This document shows, piece after piece, positions 8,138 to 15,936 of a DNA stretch of 64,000 nucleotides (within the stretch, counting starts at the first letter, position 1; each line of letters begins with the position of its first letter). Source of the stretch: Siansivirga zeaxanthinifaciens CC-SAMT-1 (GTDB lineage: Bacteria > Bacteroidota > Bacteroidia > Flavobacteriales > Flavobacteriaceae); NCBI RefSeq assembly GCF_000941055.1, contig NZ_CP007202.1, positions 1,484,001-1,548,000 on the forward strand, read 5' to 3'. The position numbers were made by a program, and so were the translations under genes. The notes under the pieces are model-generated. The model worked only from the letters and a program-made list of their open reading frames with translations. It was not told the origin of the DNA and made no database searches.

Positions 8138-8272
8138 TGGCAACGGTCTTGTGTATGAAAAGTTGCGTGTTTGTGCGCGAGGATTTTCCGTAGGAAAATC
8201 AGCAGCAAGCAAACAAAGCAACTGACATTGGTTTAGTATAAAACTAGCAATTTTTTATACACGGTGTTGTGT
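8138..8272 (+). other. attC-like recombination site 3
   Basis: R'' is TGGCAAC at 8138-8144 and R' is GTTGTGT at 8266-8272. The stem GTGTATGAAAAGTTGC pairs with GCAATTTTTTATACAC. The inner hairpin GATTTTCC / GGAAAATC is the same as in site 2. The sequence GGTTGGCAA is complementary to the cassette 3 head TTGCCAACC. Confidence 0.85.
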
Positions 8273-8540
8273 TTTCGTTATTTTTTTCTCACAGTTTTTT
8301 GTCAGTCGTCAATTTTTTTTTTCTCCGTTTCGCTATTCAGTCCGACGTAATGTTTGCGAAGTGCTTTGATCAGTGATAGGTTTTTTGAGTTTTTTTATCC
8401 GAAAATATGCTAAAAGTCCTAAGCGTTTTTTTTTTCAGATTTTAAGGGACTATTTTTTTGATTTTTCGTTCTTAAATCACAAAAAAAAAATCGAAAAACA
8501 AACTAGGCTTTTTTCTGTTTTGGCAACGTTGGGTAATGAA
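8273..8540 (+). other. Body of non-coding cassette 4
   Basis: The cassette runs from 8267 to the next core at 8667. It contains several T runs and phrases like GTCAGTCGTC and CAGTCCGACG, similar in style to cassette 3, but no frame with protein-like composition. The plus-strand frame 8373-8636 runs into the attC palindrome and is probably spurious. A lone TGGCAACGTTGGGT at 8521 looks like a pair of relict core sites. I see no promoter or gene that I can support. Confidence 0.5.
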
Positions 8541-8673
8541 ACACAACGGTCTCGTATAACCGTCAGTTACGGGTTAATATGCGTTAATTTTCGGTTTAGC
8601 ACGGACTTTAGCAATTCCGAGTGGATTCGGACGTAGTCGAATCCGCCGTAATTGCGGTTATACATTGTTGCCA
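8541..8673 (+). other. attC-like recombination site 4
   Basis: R'' is ACACAAC at 8541-8547 and R' is GTTGCCA at 8667-8673. The stem GTATAACCGTCAGTTACGG pairs with CCGTAATTGCGGTTATAC, the strongest arm of the set. An inner hairpin GGATTCG / CGAATCC is present. AAACACAA is complementary to the head of cassette 4 (TTGTGTTT). Confidence 0.85.
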
Positions 8674-8681
8674 GTAGTTTT

Positions 8682-9428
8682 TTATCCATTTAATTTTTCT
8701 GTCAGTTCTTGCATAAACAAAAGCATAGAAAACTTTACAAATTCCAATTCAGATTTTGTAAATCGTACTTCTTCATCCAAGTAGAGAGCTTTTTTTATAC
8801 TCCGATTTTTTATTGAATTACAGTTTTTTATAAACTTTTCATCAGCTTTTGAAACTGAATGAACGATTAAATGTCGGCATTCAAAAGCAAACTTAATGTC
8901 GTCTAATTTTTGGTCTTTGTCAATTTTTATTCCCAAATAATTTTCGAAAGATTTAATCACATTTCCAATGTTTTGAAAAGTCAGTTTCTTTTTTGCAACG
9001 AGTAATTTTTTCAAAAGATTTGGGTTTTGATTGACTTCGTCAATTTCGTCTAAAGTCAATTGAATTTGATTTTTAGCACTTTTTGGAAGTTTGTCATTTG
9101 AATATTGAAATTTAAGTACAGTTGAAAAAATTTTCTCAATAGTTAAAGTAAAATGAGAAACTAACAATACTAAACACTGATTATAGATTATACTATAGTG
9201 CTTTGTAAATGATTTATTTTTGTCAATTCCCTCCAAAGCCATTATTGCATTATCTGCTAAATAATATGGGTTATTAATTTTAGGTGCTCCATCTTTCAAT
9301 TTGTCATTCAGACTTTTTAGATGATGAAGGCAAAAGTCCATTATCTGTTTGTCAAATTGGATTAGTTCAGTTACCGACTCAATTTGGTTTTCAAAATTCT
9401 CATTTATTTTCTTTAGTTCGTTTTTCAT
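8682..9428 (-). CDS. HEPN-domain protein (cassette 5)
   Basis: I chose the ATG at 9428 because the longer frame from 9479 would translate the attC site itself. The 248-residue product is helical with coiled-coil tendency. It carries the HEPN signature ECRHLIVH (R-x4-H) near residue 183. HEPN proteins are commonly RNases in toxin-antitoxin, abortive-infection and CRISPR systems. No MNT antitoxin gene accompanies it, so it is a solitary HEPN cassette. The gene is opposite to cassette polarity, starting 9 bp from the inner core of site 5 and ending 14 bp from the head of its cassette. Confidence 0.75.
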   Translation of the reverse strand: MKNELKKINENFENQIESVTELIQFDKQIMDFCLHHLKSLNDKLKDGAPKINNPYYLADNAIMALEGIDKNKSFTKHYSIIYNQCLVLLVSHFTLTIEKIFSTVLKFQYSNDKLPKSAKNQIQLTLDEIDEVNQNPNLLKKLLVAKKKLTFQNIGNVIKSFENYLGIKIDKDQKLDDIKFAFECRHLIVHSVSKADEKFIKNCNSIKNRSIKKALYLDEEVRFTKSELEFVKFSMLLFMQELTEKLNG

Positions 9429-9436
9429 CAAATTAC

Positions 9437-9562
9437 TGGCAACGGTCTCGGCTATGCGGAGTGCGGGATTTGAACCCACAAACCTTTCAGCCTGCCGAAA
9501 ATTTTATTAATTGCTGTTACTTTCAAATTACCACTAAACCCCGCATTACGTATAGCCATTGT
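9437..9562 (+). other. attC-like recombination site 5, interrupted by a group II intron
   Basis: R'' is TGGCAAC at 9437-9443, followed by ACGGTCTCGGCTAT. The right arm CGTATAGCC ends at 9557 and runs into ATTGT. The R' core GTTGTGC is split: GT at 9561-9562, then the intron, then TGTGC from 11418. TACTGGCAA is complementary to the cassette 5 head TTGCCAGTA. The interior holds a tRNA-like sequence on the minus strand. Confidence 0.8.
9456..9544 (-). other. tRNA-like sequence inside attC site 5
   Basis: Read on the minus strand, these 89 nt begin GCGGGGT and end ACTCCGC, which pair as a 7-bp acceptor with one G-U. Directly before the 3' half is a good T arm: GTGGG, loop TTCAAAT, CCCGC. A GTGGTAA segment resembles a D loop. 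The middle does not fold into a clear anticodon arm, though the length would suit a class II tRNA. It may be a decayed tRNA, or chance overlap with the attC palindrome. No amino-acid identity can be given. Confidence 0.4.
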
Positions 9563-10056
9563 GTGTGCCCAGCATGGGCATCTTTTATTTACCGAAAGGT
9601 AAATAATTAATCTAGAGGGTGCAAGTCCCTTATGGGCGGAGGTAACGCTTCGAACCATTAGTAAGTCGCAAGCTCGTTTGTCGTGAGACATGGAGTTAAG
9701 GAAGCGGAACTACAAAACTCGGTACTGACGAACAGAAATCGTATACAGAGGCATATTTACTTGGGTAAGCAAGCACATCATTGTAACGCCCCAAGATTAT
9801 CAAAAGGGTAAGTATGTAGATACGGCAGGCATTGAGTGAAAGAAGAAGCCATTACCTGGGGAGGTCTCCAAAGTTACGAGTTAGCTATATGGAGAAGTCA
9901 GCAGAGGTCATAGTACCTATAGGAAACGAGCAGGGGTCATACCTCTGATGGACTCACAGGTAGGGAAGGACTGAACACTAAATTACGTTGGAATTCAATT
10001 AGGATGCTTAGCTAGCCTAGTTTTAAACCAACAGGAGTACACGAATTATTGAATCT

Positions 10057-11337
10057 ATGATTGAACACGTTTTATCCGCAACAAATCTTTATAAAGCAAC
10101 ACGCCAAGTGGAGCGCAATAAAGGTGCGAGCGGCGTAGAAGGTATGAAAACAACGGCACTTTCGGCATACATATTAGAAAACCGTTCGCTTATATTATCT
10201 ACTATTCGCACAAATAGCTATGTGCCAAATTCAATTCTAGGAGTAAACATTCCAAAAGGAGCGGGTAAAACCCGATTATTAGGAATACCAACGGTAGTAG
10301 ATAGATGGCTACAACAGGCGGTAAGCCAACAATTAATGGTTCATTTTGAATATGATTTTGAACCTGTTAGTTATGGTTTTCGCCCACAAAAGAACATCCA
10401 AAAAGCGGTATTACAAGCTCAAACCTACATCAATGATGGTTACCAAGATATTGTAGATATTGATTTAGAAGGGTTCTTTGACCAAGTAGACCACTGTATT
10501 TTACTTCAACTTATTTACCACAAAGTAAAATGTCCAACCACCTTGCGATTAATCCGAAAATGGCTAAGAGCTCCCATTTTAATACATGGAACACTCATAA
10601 AGCGCAGAAAAGGCATCCCGCAAGGCAGTCCAATTAGTCCTTTATTATCTAACATTATGTTAGATGTTTTGGACAAAGAAATGAAAAGCATGGGCTTGCG
10701 CTATGTTCGCTACGCTGATGATTTTAGCGTTTACGCCAAAAGCAAAAGTGAGGCTAAACAAATAGGGAATAGACTGTTTGTCTTCTTACGAGATAAACTT
10801 AAATTACCTATAAATAAAGCCAAAAGTGGCATCCGCAGACCTGTAAACTTTGAGTTACTTGGGCATGGATTTGTACCTGTCTATAAAAAGGGTATAAAAG
10901 GGCAATATGCATTAGTGGTAGCTAAGAAAAGTTGGGCAAAGTTAAAACGTAACCTAAAAAGCATCACCAAGAAAACCAAACCCATGTCGCTATTCGAACG
11001 TCTGGAACGGCTTAATCAAGTCTGTCGAGGCTGGATGAATAATTACCGCTTAACTAACATCTATGCAAAAGTTAAAAAGCTAGATGAGTGGTTAAGAAAT
11101 CGGTTACGCTATTGTATTTGGCATGATTGGAAAAAGCTAGAGCGGAAACGTAAAAACCTCATTCAATTAGGTATAGAAATCGGACAAGCCTATGCTTGGA
11201 GTAGAACAAGAATGGGAGGGTGGGCAGTTGCTCAAAGTCCTATTTTAAAGACTACTATTACAGTTTCTAGACTTAAACGAAAAGGGTACAAACCTTTGTT
11301 AGATTACATTAATAAGATGCAAACTTCAATTTGGTGA
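10057..11337 (+). CDS. Group II intron-encoded reverse transcriptase/maturase
   Basis: A 426-residue protein with the RT palm sequence in order: RLLGIPTVVDRWLQQAV, SYGFRPQK, DIVDIDLEGFFD with the first catalytic Asp, GIPQGSPISPLLSN, and the YADD box in RYVRYADDFSVY. The maturase (X) domain follows (ERLNQVCRGWMNNYR...LDEWLRNRLRYCIWHDWKK). It stops without a D/En HNH module, as in IIC-type proteins. It would bind the intron RNA, aid splicing and copy it into new sites. The frame looks intact. Confidence 0.93.
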   Translation: MIEHVLSATNLYKATRQVERNKGASGVEGMKTTALSAYILENRSLILSTIRTNSYVPNSILGVNIPKGAGKTRLLGIPTVVDRWLQQAVSQQLMVHFEYDFEPVSYGFRPQKNIQKAVLQAQTYINDGYQDIVDIDLEGFFDQVDHCILLQLIYHKVKCPTTLRLIRKWLRAPILIHGTLIKRRKGIPQGSPISPLLSNIMLDVLDKEMKSMGLRYVRYADDFSVYAKSKSEAKQIGNRLFVFLRDKLKLPINKAKSGIRRPVNFELLGHGFVPVYKKGIKGQYALVVAKKSWAKLKRNLKSITKKTKPMSLFERLERLNQVCRGWMNNYRLTNIYAKVKKLDEWLRNRLRYCIWHDWKKLERKRKNLIQLGIEIGQAYAWSRTRMGGWAVAQSPILKTTITVSRLKRKGYKPLLDYINKMQTSIW

Positions 11338-11371
11338 ACCGCCGTATACGAGACCCGTACGTACGGTGGTG
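11336..11371 (+). ncRNA. Group II intron domain V
   Basis: A compact hairpin starting GAACCGCCGTA. The lower 8 bp end at a 2-nt bulge on the 3' strand, and the upper 4-bp stem is capped by AGACC. The CGC in the lower helix matches the catalytic triad type seen in IIC introns, in place of the commoner AGC. Confidence 0.7.
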
Positions 11372-11450
11372 TGAGAGGCGCACTCTCCTCAATTATGGGG
11401 AGAGCCGCCTACTCGATTGTGCGGTCGTACTTTTTATTTTTCAGTCCGTC

Positions 11451-11538
11451 AGCGTTGGCATAGACATACTCTTTTGCAATTTTTGGTTGCAGCGTTGGCT
11501 GGTGCGAATTGCAAATGTGTATGGCTTTAAGCGTTGGC
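11451..11538. repeat. Three AGCGTTGGC motifs at about 40-bp spacing
   Basis: Copies lie at 11451-11459, 11491-11499 and 11530-11538, in the stretch between the intron and the 3' end of the restriction-modification gene. Two further copies occur beyond the gene's 5' end (15454-15462, and TGCGTTGGC at 15498-15506). The spacers share TTGCAA-like words. I do not know what this repeat is. Confidence 0.6.
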
Positions 11539-11542
11539 ATTT

Positions 11543-14500
11543 CTATTCTAAATGTTTCTTTAATATCTGTTCTTTTTGTTTGTCCATTGTCGCTAATTCA
11601 CTTTCTATTTGAGCGATTTCGGTTTCGAGTTTTTCAAATTCTGCAACTATCTTTTTTTGCTCTTCAATTTTTGGTGTAGGAATTTTTAATTCTGCGATAT
11701 TTGTCAAACTTAAATTAGCTCGTGCGACTTCTTTTTTCATTGAATCGTATTGTCTGAAAGCATATTCAGAGTTTAAAAGTTGATTCAAGTATTCAGGAAG
11801 AAGTAATTTCTTGTCTAAACGTATCAATGCAACAGCCTGATTTATATTTGCATTTTCAGAAATATTAAAAATTGCCGCTCGTCCAATCGAAGCTCCAACA
11901 ATATTTACAAGGACATCATCTTTTTCAAGAATTGAACGCTTTTGTATATCGTTAAACTTTTTTTCTAGGTATTTCCGTTTTGTAAAGTCTAAATATCCTT
12001 CTCTTACATTTTCACTTGTTACAAAAAGCACTTCTTCATTTTTTGTATAATTAATCCCTTGCCACTTCGGTGAAGAACCCTTTGTAATTAAATGCGACAA
12101 ATCACCGAGTTTTTTTATTGGGTAGGAAGTCTCTAAGGTTTCACTTACTAACTTCATTTTACCATCTTTTAAACTCTCTACTTTCTCTCTCCCTGCTTTT
12201 TCTTTTTGTTCAACCGCTTCTATTTCAGCTATGATTTTTTCTTGTACCGTTTTGGGTGGAAGTGGAATTTTAATATTATTCAAATTAGTGGAATTTAATC
12301 CGCCTTGTGCCTGTCCTGTAATATTTGCTTTTAAAAGCGATTGTCCAATTGTAGAGTACAAAAAGTGAAACAGATATTCTTGTTTAGCTTTTTCATTTGT
12401 TCTTAAAAGAAAGACGTGTTCATTAATCATCGCTTTATCAAAAGGCATTTCAGTTGGCACAATTGCAACTTTACCTGTCAAAGCCCCATCTTTACAAATC
12501 AATATTTCTCCACCTTTTAAAATTCCCCTTGTGCTTTCTTCATAAAATGATTGAGGAACATATTTCATTGAATCAATCGCTAATTTTCCATTAGTACCAA
12601 TATGTTCTCCTCCTAAACTGGGTATGCCACTTCTATATTTTCCAACACCACCTTTTGGGCGAGTACCACTCTCTAAATCAGTTAAAATTTTAGATAGACG
12701 TTCAAATTCATATTTGGTCTGAATTTTTACTTTTTTTTTAGCATTAATAGAAATTGCTTTTTCAAAACCAACTTTTTTAAAGTCAACCAAATCCGTTAAA
12801 TCAAAGGTAGTCAGGTTACTTTGTAGGCTTTCTTTAATATCTTTTTGCTCACCTAAAAATGCTCGATACACATAGCTATTGGCTTTTTCTTCGTTCAGGT
12901 GGTTTTCGTCATCATAGAGTTTGGTAGTAGCTTTGCCAAATTCGTCTCGGTACATCTTTATGCCTTCGTGTCCACGTCTGCTGCTAAACTCGTAACCAAT
13001 AAAATCTTTCTCGGCTTGTTTTTCGCCTACTTTGATTAAAACCGTTTGTTGCGGTTGAGCCAAAAAGAAGTAGAGCATTTTGTCTTGTTCTTTGGCAAAT
13101 ACTTTATCGTAAAACAGTTTATCCAACTCTGCTTGTTGCTCATCTTTGGTTTTGTCCTTAAATGCTTTTTTCTTTTTCAGGTTTTTTATTTCAGTCAAAC
13201 CATTAAACCAAGCTTTGTAGTCAGTAAATAGTTCTGTTTTGCTTATGGCATCATTTGGTTTTTTGTTTACCAAGCTGATATAGTCTTGTAGTGTAATATC
13301 TTCAAAAACTTCATATACATATTTTGCAAAGGCTTTTTCAATTCCGTTTACGGTGGCTTCTTTGGGTTTGTCAAAGAAGTTTTTTATAGCGGTTTCTACC
13401 TTTTTCCAATCATTGTTGGCTCTACGTTCTAAAAAGAGTGTTACCGTATTGGTGCCTGTTGCCATAAAGGTGTTTGAGCCAAACTCGGCAATGGATTTAA
13501 TGGCAAAATATTTTAGAATGATTTCTCGTGCATCTGTGTAAATGCCCGAATTACTGAGAATGGAACTCGGCAAAATAATACCTGCCCAACCGCCTGGTTT
13601 CAAAAGTTGTTTGGTACGCTCAATAAACAAACATTCTATTTCTGAACTGTCGTCTGTCAATCGGTTAAAAAGGTCAAATGATTCTTCTCCGTTTTTGAGT
13701 GTGTTTTTAAATGCTGAAACCGAGTAAGGCGGATTGGCAATTAAGACATCAAAAACGCCATTGTCTTTTTGGTCTTCTTTACTTACTTCTTTGAGCTTGC
13801 CCTTGTAATCAATGCTTTTTTGAAAATGGTCTAAACCGTCTGCGTGAATTACGTTTGCCAAACCATCACCATTTAGGAAGCAACTTACTTTGGCTGTTTT
13901 TACTAAACGATAATCAGCTTCAATGCCATACACATAATCGTATGCCCAATCGAAAGGATTAATTTTCCATCTGCTCAAATTCCGTTTTACAGAAGGTCGC
14001 TGTTTGCTTTCGTCAATTTCGTTGATAATGTTTTGCACTTCGTCCATTGACTCGGTTAGGAAGTGTCCGCTACCTGCTGCATAGTCAATTATGTAGGGTA
14101 GGAAGTGGGTTTCGTCATTTTCAATCTTTTGCTTTATCAGTTCTCGAAGTGGCAAAGACGAAATAATAAACTTAGCAATTGGTACGGGTGTAAAAAACTG
14201 TCCTGCTTCTTGTTTGATTCCTGTACTTAATAGCAACTCGAAGAAGTCACCCAAAAACTGTTGTTTGTGTCCGTATCGAATTTGGTAAGGTTGAAGTAAT
14301 TCAACCACTTCACGCACCACAACCGCATTTTCTTCAAAAGACTTTTCGTCAAAGACTTCTTTAAAGGCAAATTCATTGTTTTTGTGCAAACGCACACGAG
14401 TAAACATCTCACGAATTTGGTCTCTTACCGCTGCATCAAGAGCATAAAGTTTTTCTTCTACTTGCTCGTCATTGTAGTCAGTAACTTCTTTGGTCAAGTA

Positions 14501-15409
14501 TTCTTTCATTCCTTGTTTGTAAAGGTCTGAAAGGCGTTTTTGCAAATCTTCGTTGGTGTCTGTTTCTAACCATTGAAACTTTAGTTCTTCGTTTGGTTTC
14601 CGGTCTTCATCAACGATTTTGCAGAGAAATAAATTGAAGATTTTATTGAAAGCATTTGGCTTGTCAGAAACTACATTGTGGCGTAGAATTTCGGCAAACT
14701 GATTGTAAATCCGTCCGCTATCTTCTTCTGTTAGTTCTCTTAGTCTTCCACGAGTTAACGATTTGATTTCAATGTCGTAAGCGTTTGCCCATTCTTCAAA
14801 AATTCCATTGTCTTTGAAGTTCTTATTCCAATGGTCAAATATTTCTTTTTGGTTGTCGAGTTCTTTCCAAGCTTCATCAACTTTCACAATGTCATTGACA
14901 AACTCAATTTTTCCGTCAATTACTCTCGAAGCATAAAGACATAAATATTGGGCTGCTTTGTCTTGTTGAAAGTAAGAGAGTAGCTGTCCGCCATCTCGTT
15001 GCATTTTCTTTTTCTCTTTCTCGTATTCGTCTCCCCAAGTTTTGCACTCAATCATTAAATAGGCTTTGTCGTCCTTGTCCATTACAAGAATGTCCAACTT
15101 GCCTTTTTCTTTTCTTCCCATTGGCCATTTATGCTCCAATGAGAGTTTGTCAGGTGCGTAGCCCTTTTCTAAAACTCTGTCCACACCTTCCAAAACCACA
15201 AAGTTCTCGCTGTTTTCAAAGTTGCTGGTTGTCAGGTCGCCTAATTTGATTTTCGTTCCGTAATCAATTTTTTCCTGCTCAAAGTCAACTTTCAGCACAT
15301 AGTTTTTATGGCTTGGATAGTTTTTATAGTAAATATCCTTGTCGCCTTCTTGCGGTTTAAATCCGAGAAGTCCGATAAGTTCCTTTATGTCCGATTTCTT
15401 TATTTTCAT
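11543..15409 (-). CDS. Single-chain type IIG restriction-modification enzyme (cassette 6)
   Basis: A 1288-residue protein holding all three activities. The N-terminus has a PD-(D/E)XK nuclease motif: D106 in KLDILV and E121-C-K123 in MIECKTWG. The middle is an N6-adenine methylase with AdoMet motif [10 protein letters not shown] near residue 440 and the catalytic NPPY near 560. The C-terminus is like a type I HsdS subunit, with target-recognition domains starting near 916 (GTRPKGG) and 1103 ([11 protein letters not shown]), each followed by a coiled-coil spacer ([30 protein letters not shown]). Two TRDs suggest a bipartite site. At 3.9 kb it is very large for a cassette gene, runs against cassette polarity, and appears intact. 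Confidence 0.9.
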   Translation of the reverse strand: MKIKKSDIKELIGLLGFKPQEGDKDIYYKNYPSHKNYVLKVDFEQEKIDYGTKIKLGDLTTSNFENSENFVVLEGVDRVLEKGYAPDKLSLEHKWPMGRKEKGKLDILVMDKDDKAYLMIECKTWGDEYEKEKKKMQRDGGQLLSYFQQDKAAQYLCLYASRVIDGKIEFVNDIVKVDEAWKELDNQKEIFDHWNKNFKDNGIFEEWANAYDIEIKSLTRGRLRELTEEDSGRIYNQFAEILRHNVVSDKPNAFNKIFNLFLCKIVDEDRKPNEELKFQWLETDTNEDLQKRLSDLYKQGMKEYLTKEVTDYNDEQVEEKLYALDAAVRDQIREMFTRVRLHKNNEFAFKEVFDEKSFEENAVVVREVVELLQPYQIRYGHKQQFLGDFFELLLSTGIKQEAGQFFTPVPIAKFIISSLPLRELIKQKIENDETHFLPYIIDYAAGSGHFLTESMDEVQNIINEIDESKQRPSVKRNLSRWKINPFDWAYDYVYGIEADYRLVKTAKVSCFLNGDGLANVIHADGLDHFQKSIDYKGKLKEVSKEDQKDNGVFDVLIANPPYSVSAFKNTLKNGEESFDLFNRLTDDSSEIECLFIERTKQLLKPGGWAGIILPSSILSNSGIYTDAREIILKYFAIKSIAEFGSNTFMATGTNTVTLFLERRANNDWKKVETAIKNFFDKPKEATVNGIEKAFAKYVYEVFEDITLQDYISLVNKKPNDAISKTELFTDYKAWFNGLTEIKNLKKKKAFKDKTKDEQQAELDKLFYDKVFAKEQDKMLYFFLAQPQQTVLIKVGEKQAEKDFIGYEFSSRRGHEGIKMYRDEFGKATTKLYDDENHLNEEKANSYVYRAFLGEQKDIKESLQSNLTTFDLTDLVDFKKVGFEKAISINAKKKVKIQTKYEFERLSKILTDLESGTRPKGGVGKYRSGIPSLGGEHIGTNGKLAIDSMKYVPQSFYEESTRGILKGGEILICKDGALTGKVAIVPTEMPFDKAMINEHVFLLRTNEKAKQEYLFHFLYSTIGQSLLKANITGQAQGGLNSTNLNNIKIPLPPKTVQEKIIAEIEAVEQKEKAGREKVESLKDGKMKLVSETLETSYPIKKLGDLSHLITKGSSPKWQGINYTKNEEVLFVTSENVREGYLDFTKRKYLEKKFNDIQKRSILEKDDVLVNIVGASIGRAAIFNISENANINQAVALIRLDKKLLLPEYLNQLLNSEYAFRQYDSMKKEVARANLSLTNIAELKIPTPKIEEQKKIVAEFEKLETEIAQIESELATMDKQKEQILKKHLE

Positions 15410-15453
15410 TTAATATTCTCTGTCAAAATATTTCGCTCAAATTTCGTCATTCG

Positions 15454-15506
15454 AGCGTTGGCAAAAAAGCAATGTGTGCGATAGCACTCTTTGCTTGTGC
15501 GTTGGC
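15454..15506. repeat. Two GCGTTGGC motifs upstream of the restriction-modification gene
   Basis: AGCGTTGGC at 15454-15462 and TGCGTTGGC at 15498-15506, about 44 bp apart, mirror the three copies past the other end of the gene. All five are in the same orientation. Confidence 0.55.
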
Positions 15507-15912
15507 TCTTTTTTGTATGCCGCACAACATTGGAATGGGAACAATAATTGATGATGGATTAGCAAATCCAAATCCATCACCAGAACCTGAACCAGATCCA
15601 GATCCATCACCATCTCCACCAGATGAATGTTTGTTTATTAACAATGAATTTTCACCAAATGGTGATTCAGCCAACGACTTTTTTGTAATTGACTGTATAG
15701 AGAATTATCCAGATAATGTTTTAGAGATATATAACAGATGGGGTAATATAGTATATAAAGCTAAAGGATATAAAAATAATTGGGATGGAACATCTAATGG
15801 AAGAGCAACACTAAATGGTTCAGACAAATTACCTGTAGGTACTTATTATTACTTACTTGATTTAGGAGATGGTACAAAACCTAAGGCAGGTTGGTTATAT
15901 TTAAATAGATAA
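15472..15912 (+). pseudogene. 3' fragment of a T9SS-sorted gliding/adhesin protein (CHU_C-type C-terminal domain)
   Basis: The last 95 or so residues are a type B T9SS sorting domain: [43 protein letters not shown] and [13 protein letters not shown], ending in LYLNR. Before it is a Pro/Asp/Glu linker. These domains normally end very long surface proteins such as SprB, whose remainder is absent. Homology starts at about 15529, right after the attC half-core. The frame happens to open upstream at 15472 with a hydrophobic stretch from the cassette flank, so a short secreted product is conceivable. Downstream sprF- and ompA-like genes match the usual order for these adhesins. Confidence 0.75.
15520..15528 (+). 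other. Truncated attC site 6 (inner half-core only)
   Basis: CCGCACAA at 15520-15527 is exactly complementary to the cassette 6 head TTGTGCGG (9562 joined to 11418-11424), and C at 15528 completes the AAC. No ACGGTCTYG block or palindrome follows: the next bases already belong to the surface-protein fragment. The rest of the site was lost. Confidence 0.65.
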
Positions 15913-15936
15913 ATAAAAGATTAAAAGGATATTAGA

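Larger units (their letters stand above)
9563..11417 (+). mobile_element. Group II intron with reverse transcriptase, IIC-like
   Basis: The 5' end GTGTGCCCAGC matches GUGYG. Domain V lies near 11336-11371: an 8-bp lower helix CCGCCGTA / TACGGTGG containing CGC, a 2-nt CG bulge and an upper helix TACG / CGTA. Domain VI follows, with a likely branch A at 11411, 7 nt before the 3' end GAT. The RT frame is at 10057-11337 and lacks an endonuclease domain. The exons join as CATTGT|TGTGCGG, and a hairpin (the attC stem) precedes the site. That is the kind of target used by IIC introns, including the known attC-inserting ones. Domain I occupies about 9563-10056. Class assignment is inference. Confidence 0.85.
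6544..15528 (+). mobile_element. Integron-type gene-cassette array without integrase (CALIN-like), six cassettes
   Basis: Six attC-like sites (6544, 7294, 7683, 8138, 8541, 9437) and a seventh half site (15520) divide the region into cassettes starting at 6669, 7409, 7812, 8267, 8668 and 9562/11418. Each cassette begins with TT after the G of a GTT core. Its first 8-9 bases are the exact reverse complement of the bases just before the C of the next inner AAC: TTGGGCGTA/TACGCCCAA, TTAGGCAAC/GTTGCCTAA, TTGCCAACC/GGTTGGCAA, TTGTGTTT/AAACACAA, TTGCCAGTA/TACTGGCAA and TTGTGCGG/CCGCACAA. That is the signature of cassettes that closed into circles and re-entered by G/TT recombination. No integrase gene is in the window. 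By site polarity the integrase side would be on the left. Confidence 0.85.

Noticed and set aside
8373..8636. Plus-strand ORF of 87 codons in cassette 4
   Set aside because: It reads into the attC palindrome and its composition follows the T-rich DNA.
9456..9544. Functional tRNA gene
   Set aside because: Acceptor and T arm pair well but no anticodon arm of 5 bp with a 7-nt loop could be drawn, so it is listed only as tRNA-like.
9452..9691. Minus-strand ORF across attC site 5 and the intron 5' end
   Set aside because: It spans a recombination site and structured intron RNA, so coding is not credible.
11451..11538. CRISPR-like short repeats near the restriction gene
   Set aside because: Repeats are only 9 bp and three in number, with no leader or cas genes; kept as an unexplained repeat instead.
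15437..15674. Two minus-strand Gly/Asp-rich ORFs
   Set aside because: They mirror the Pro/Asp/Glu linker of the plus-strand adhesin fragment.
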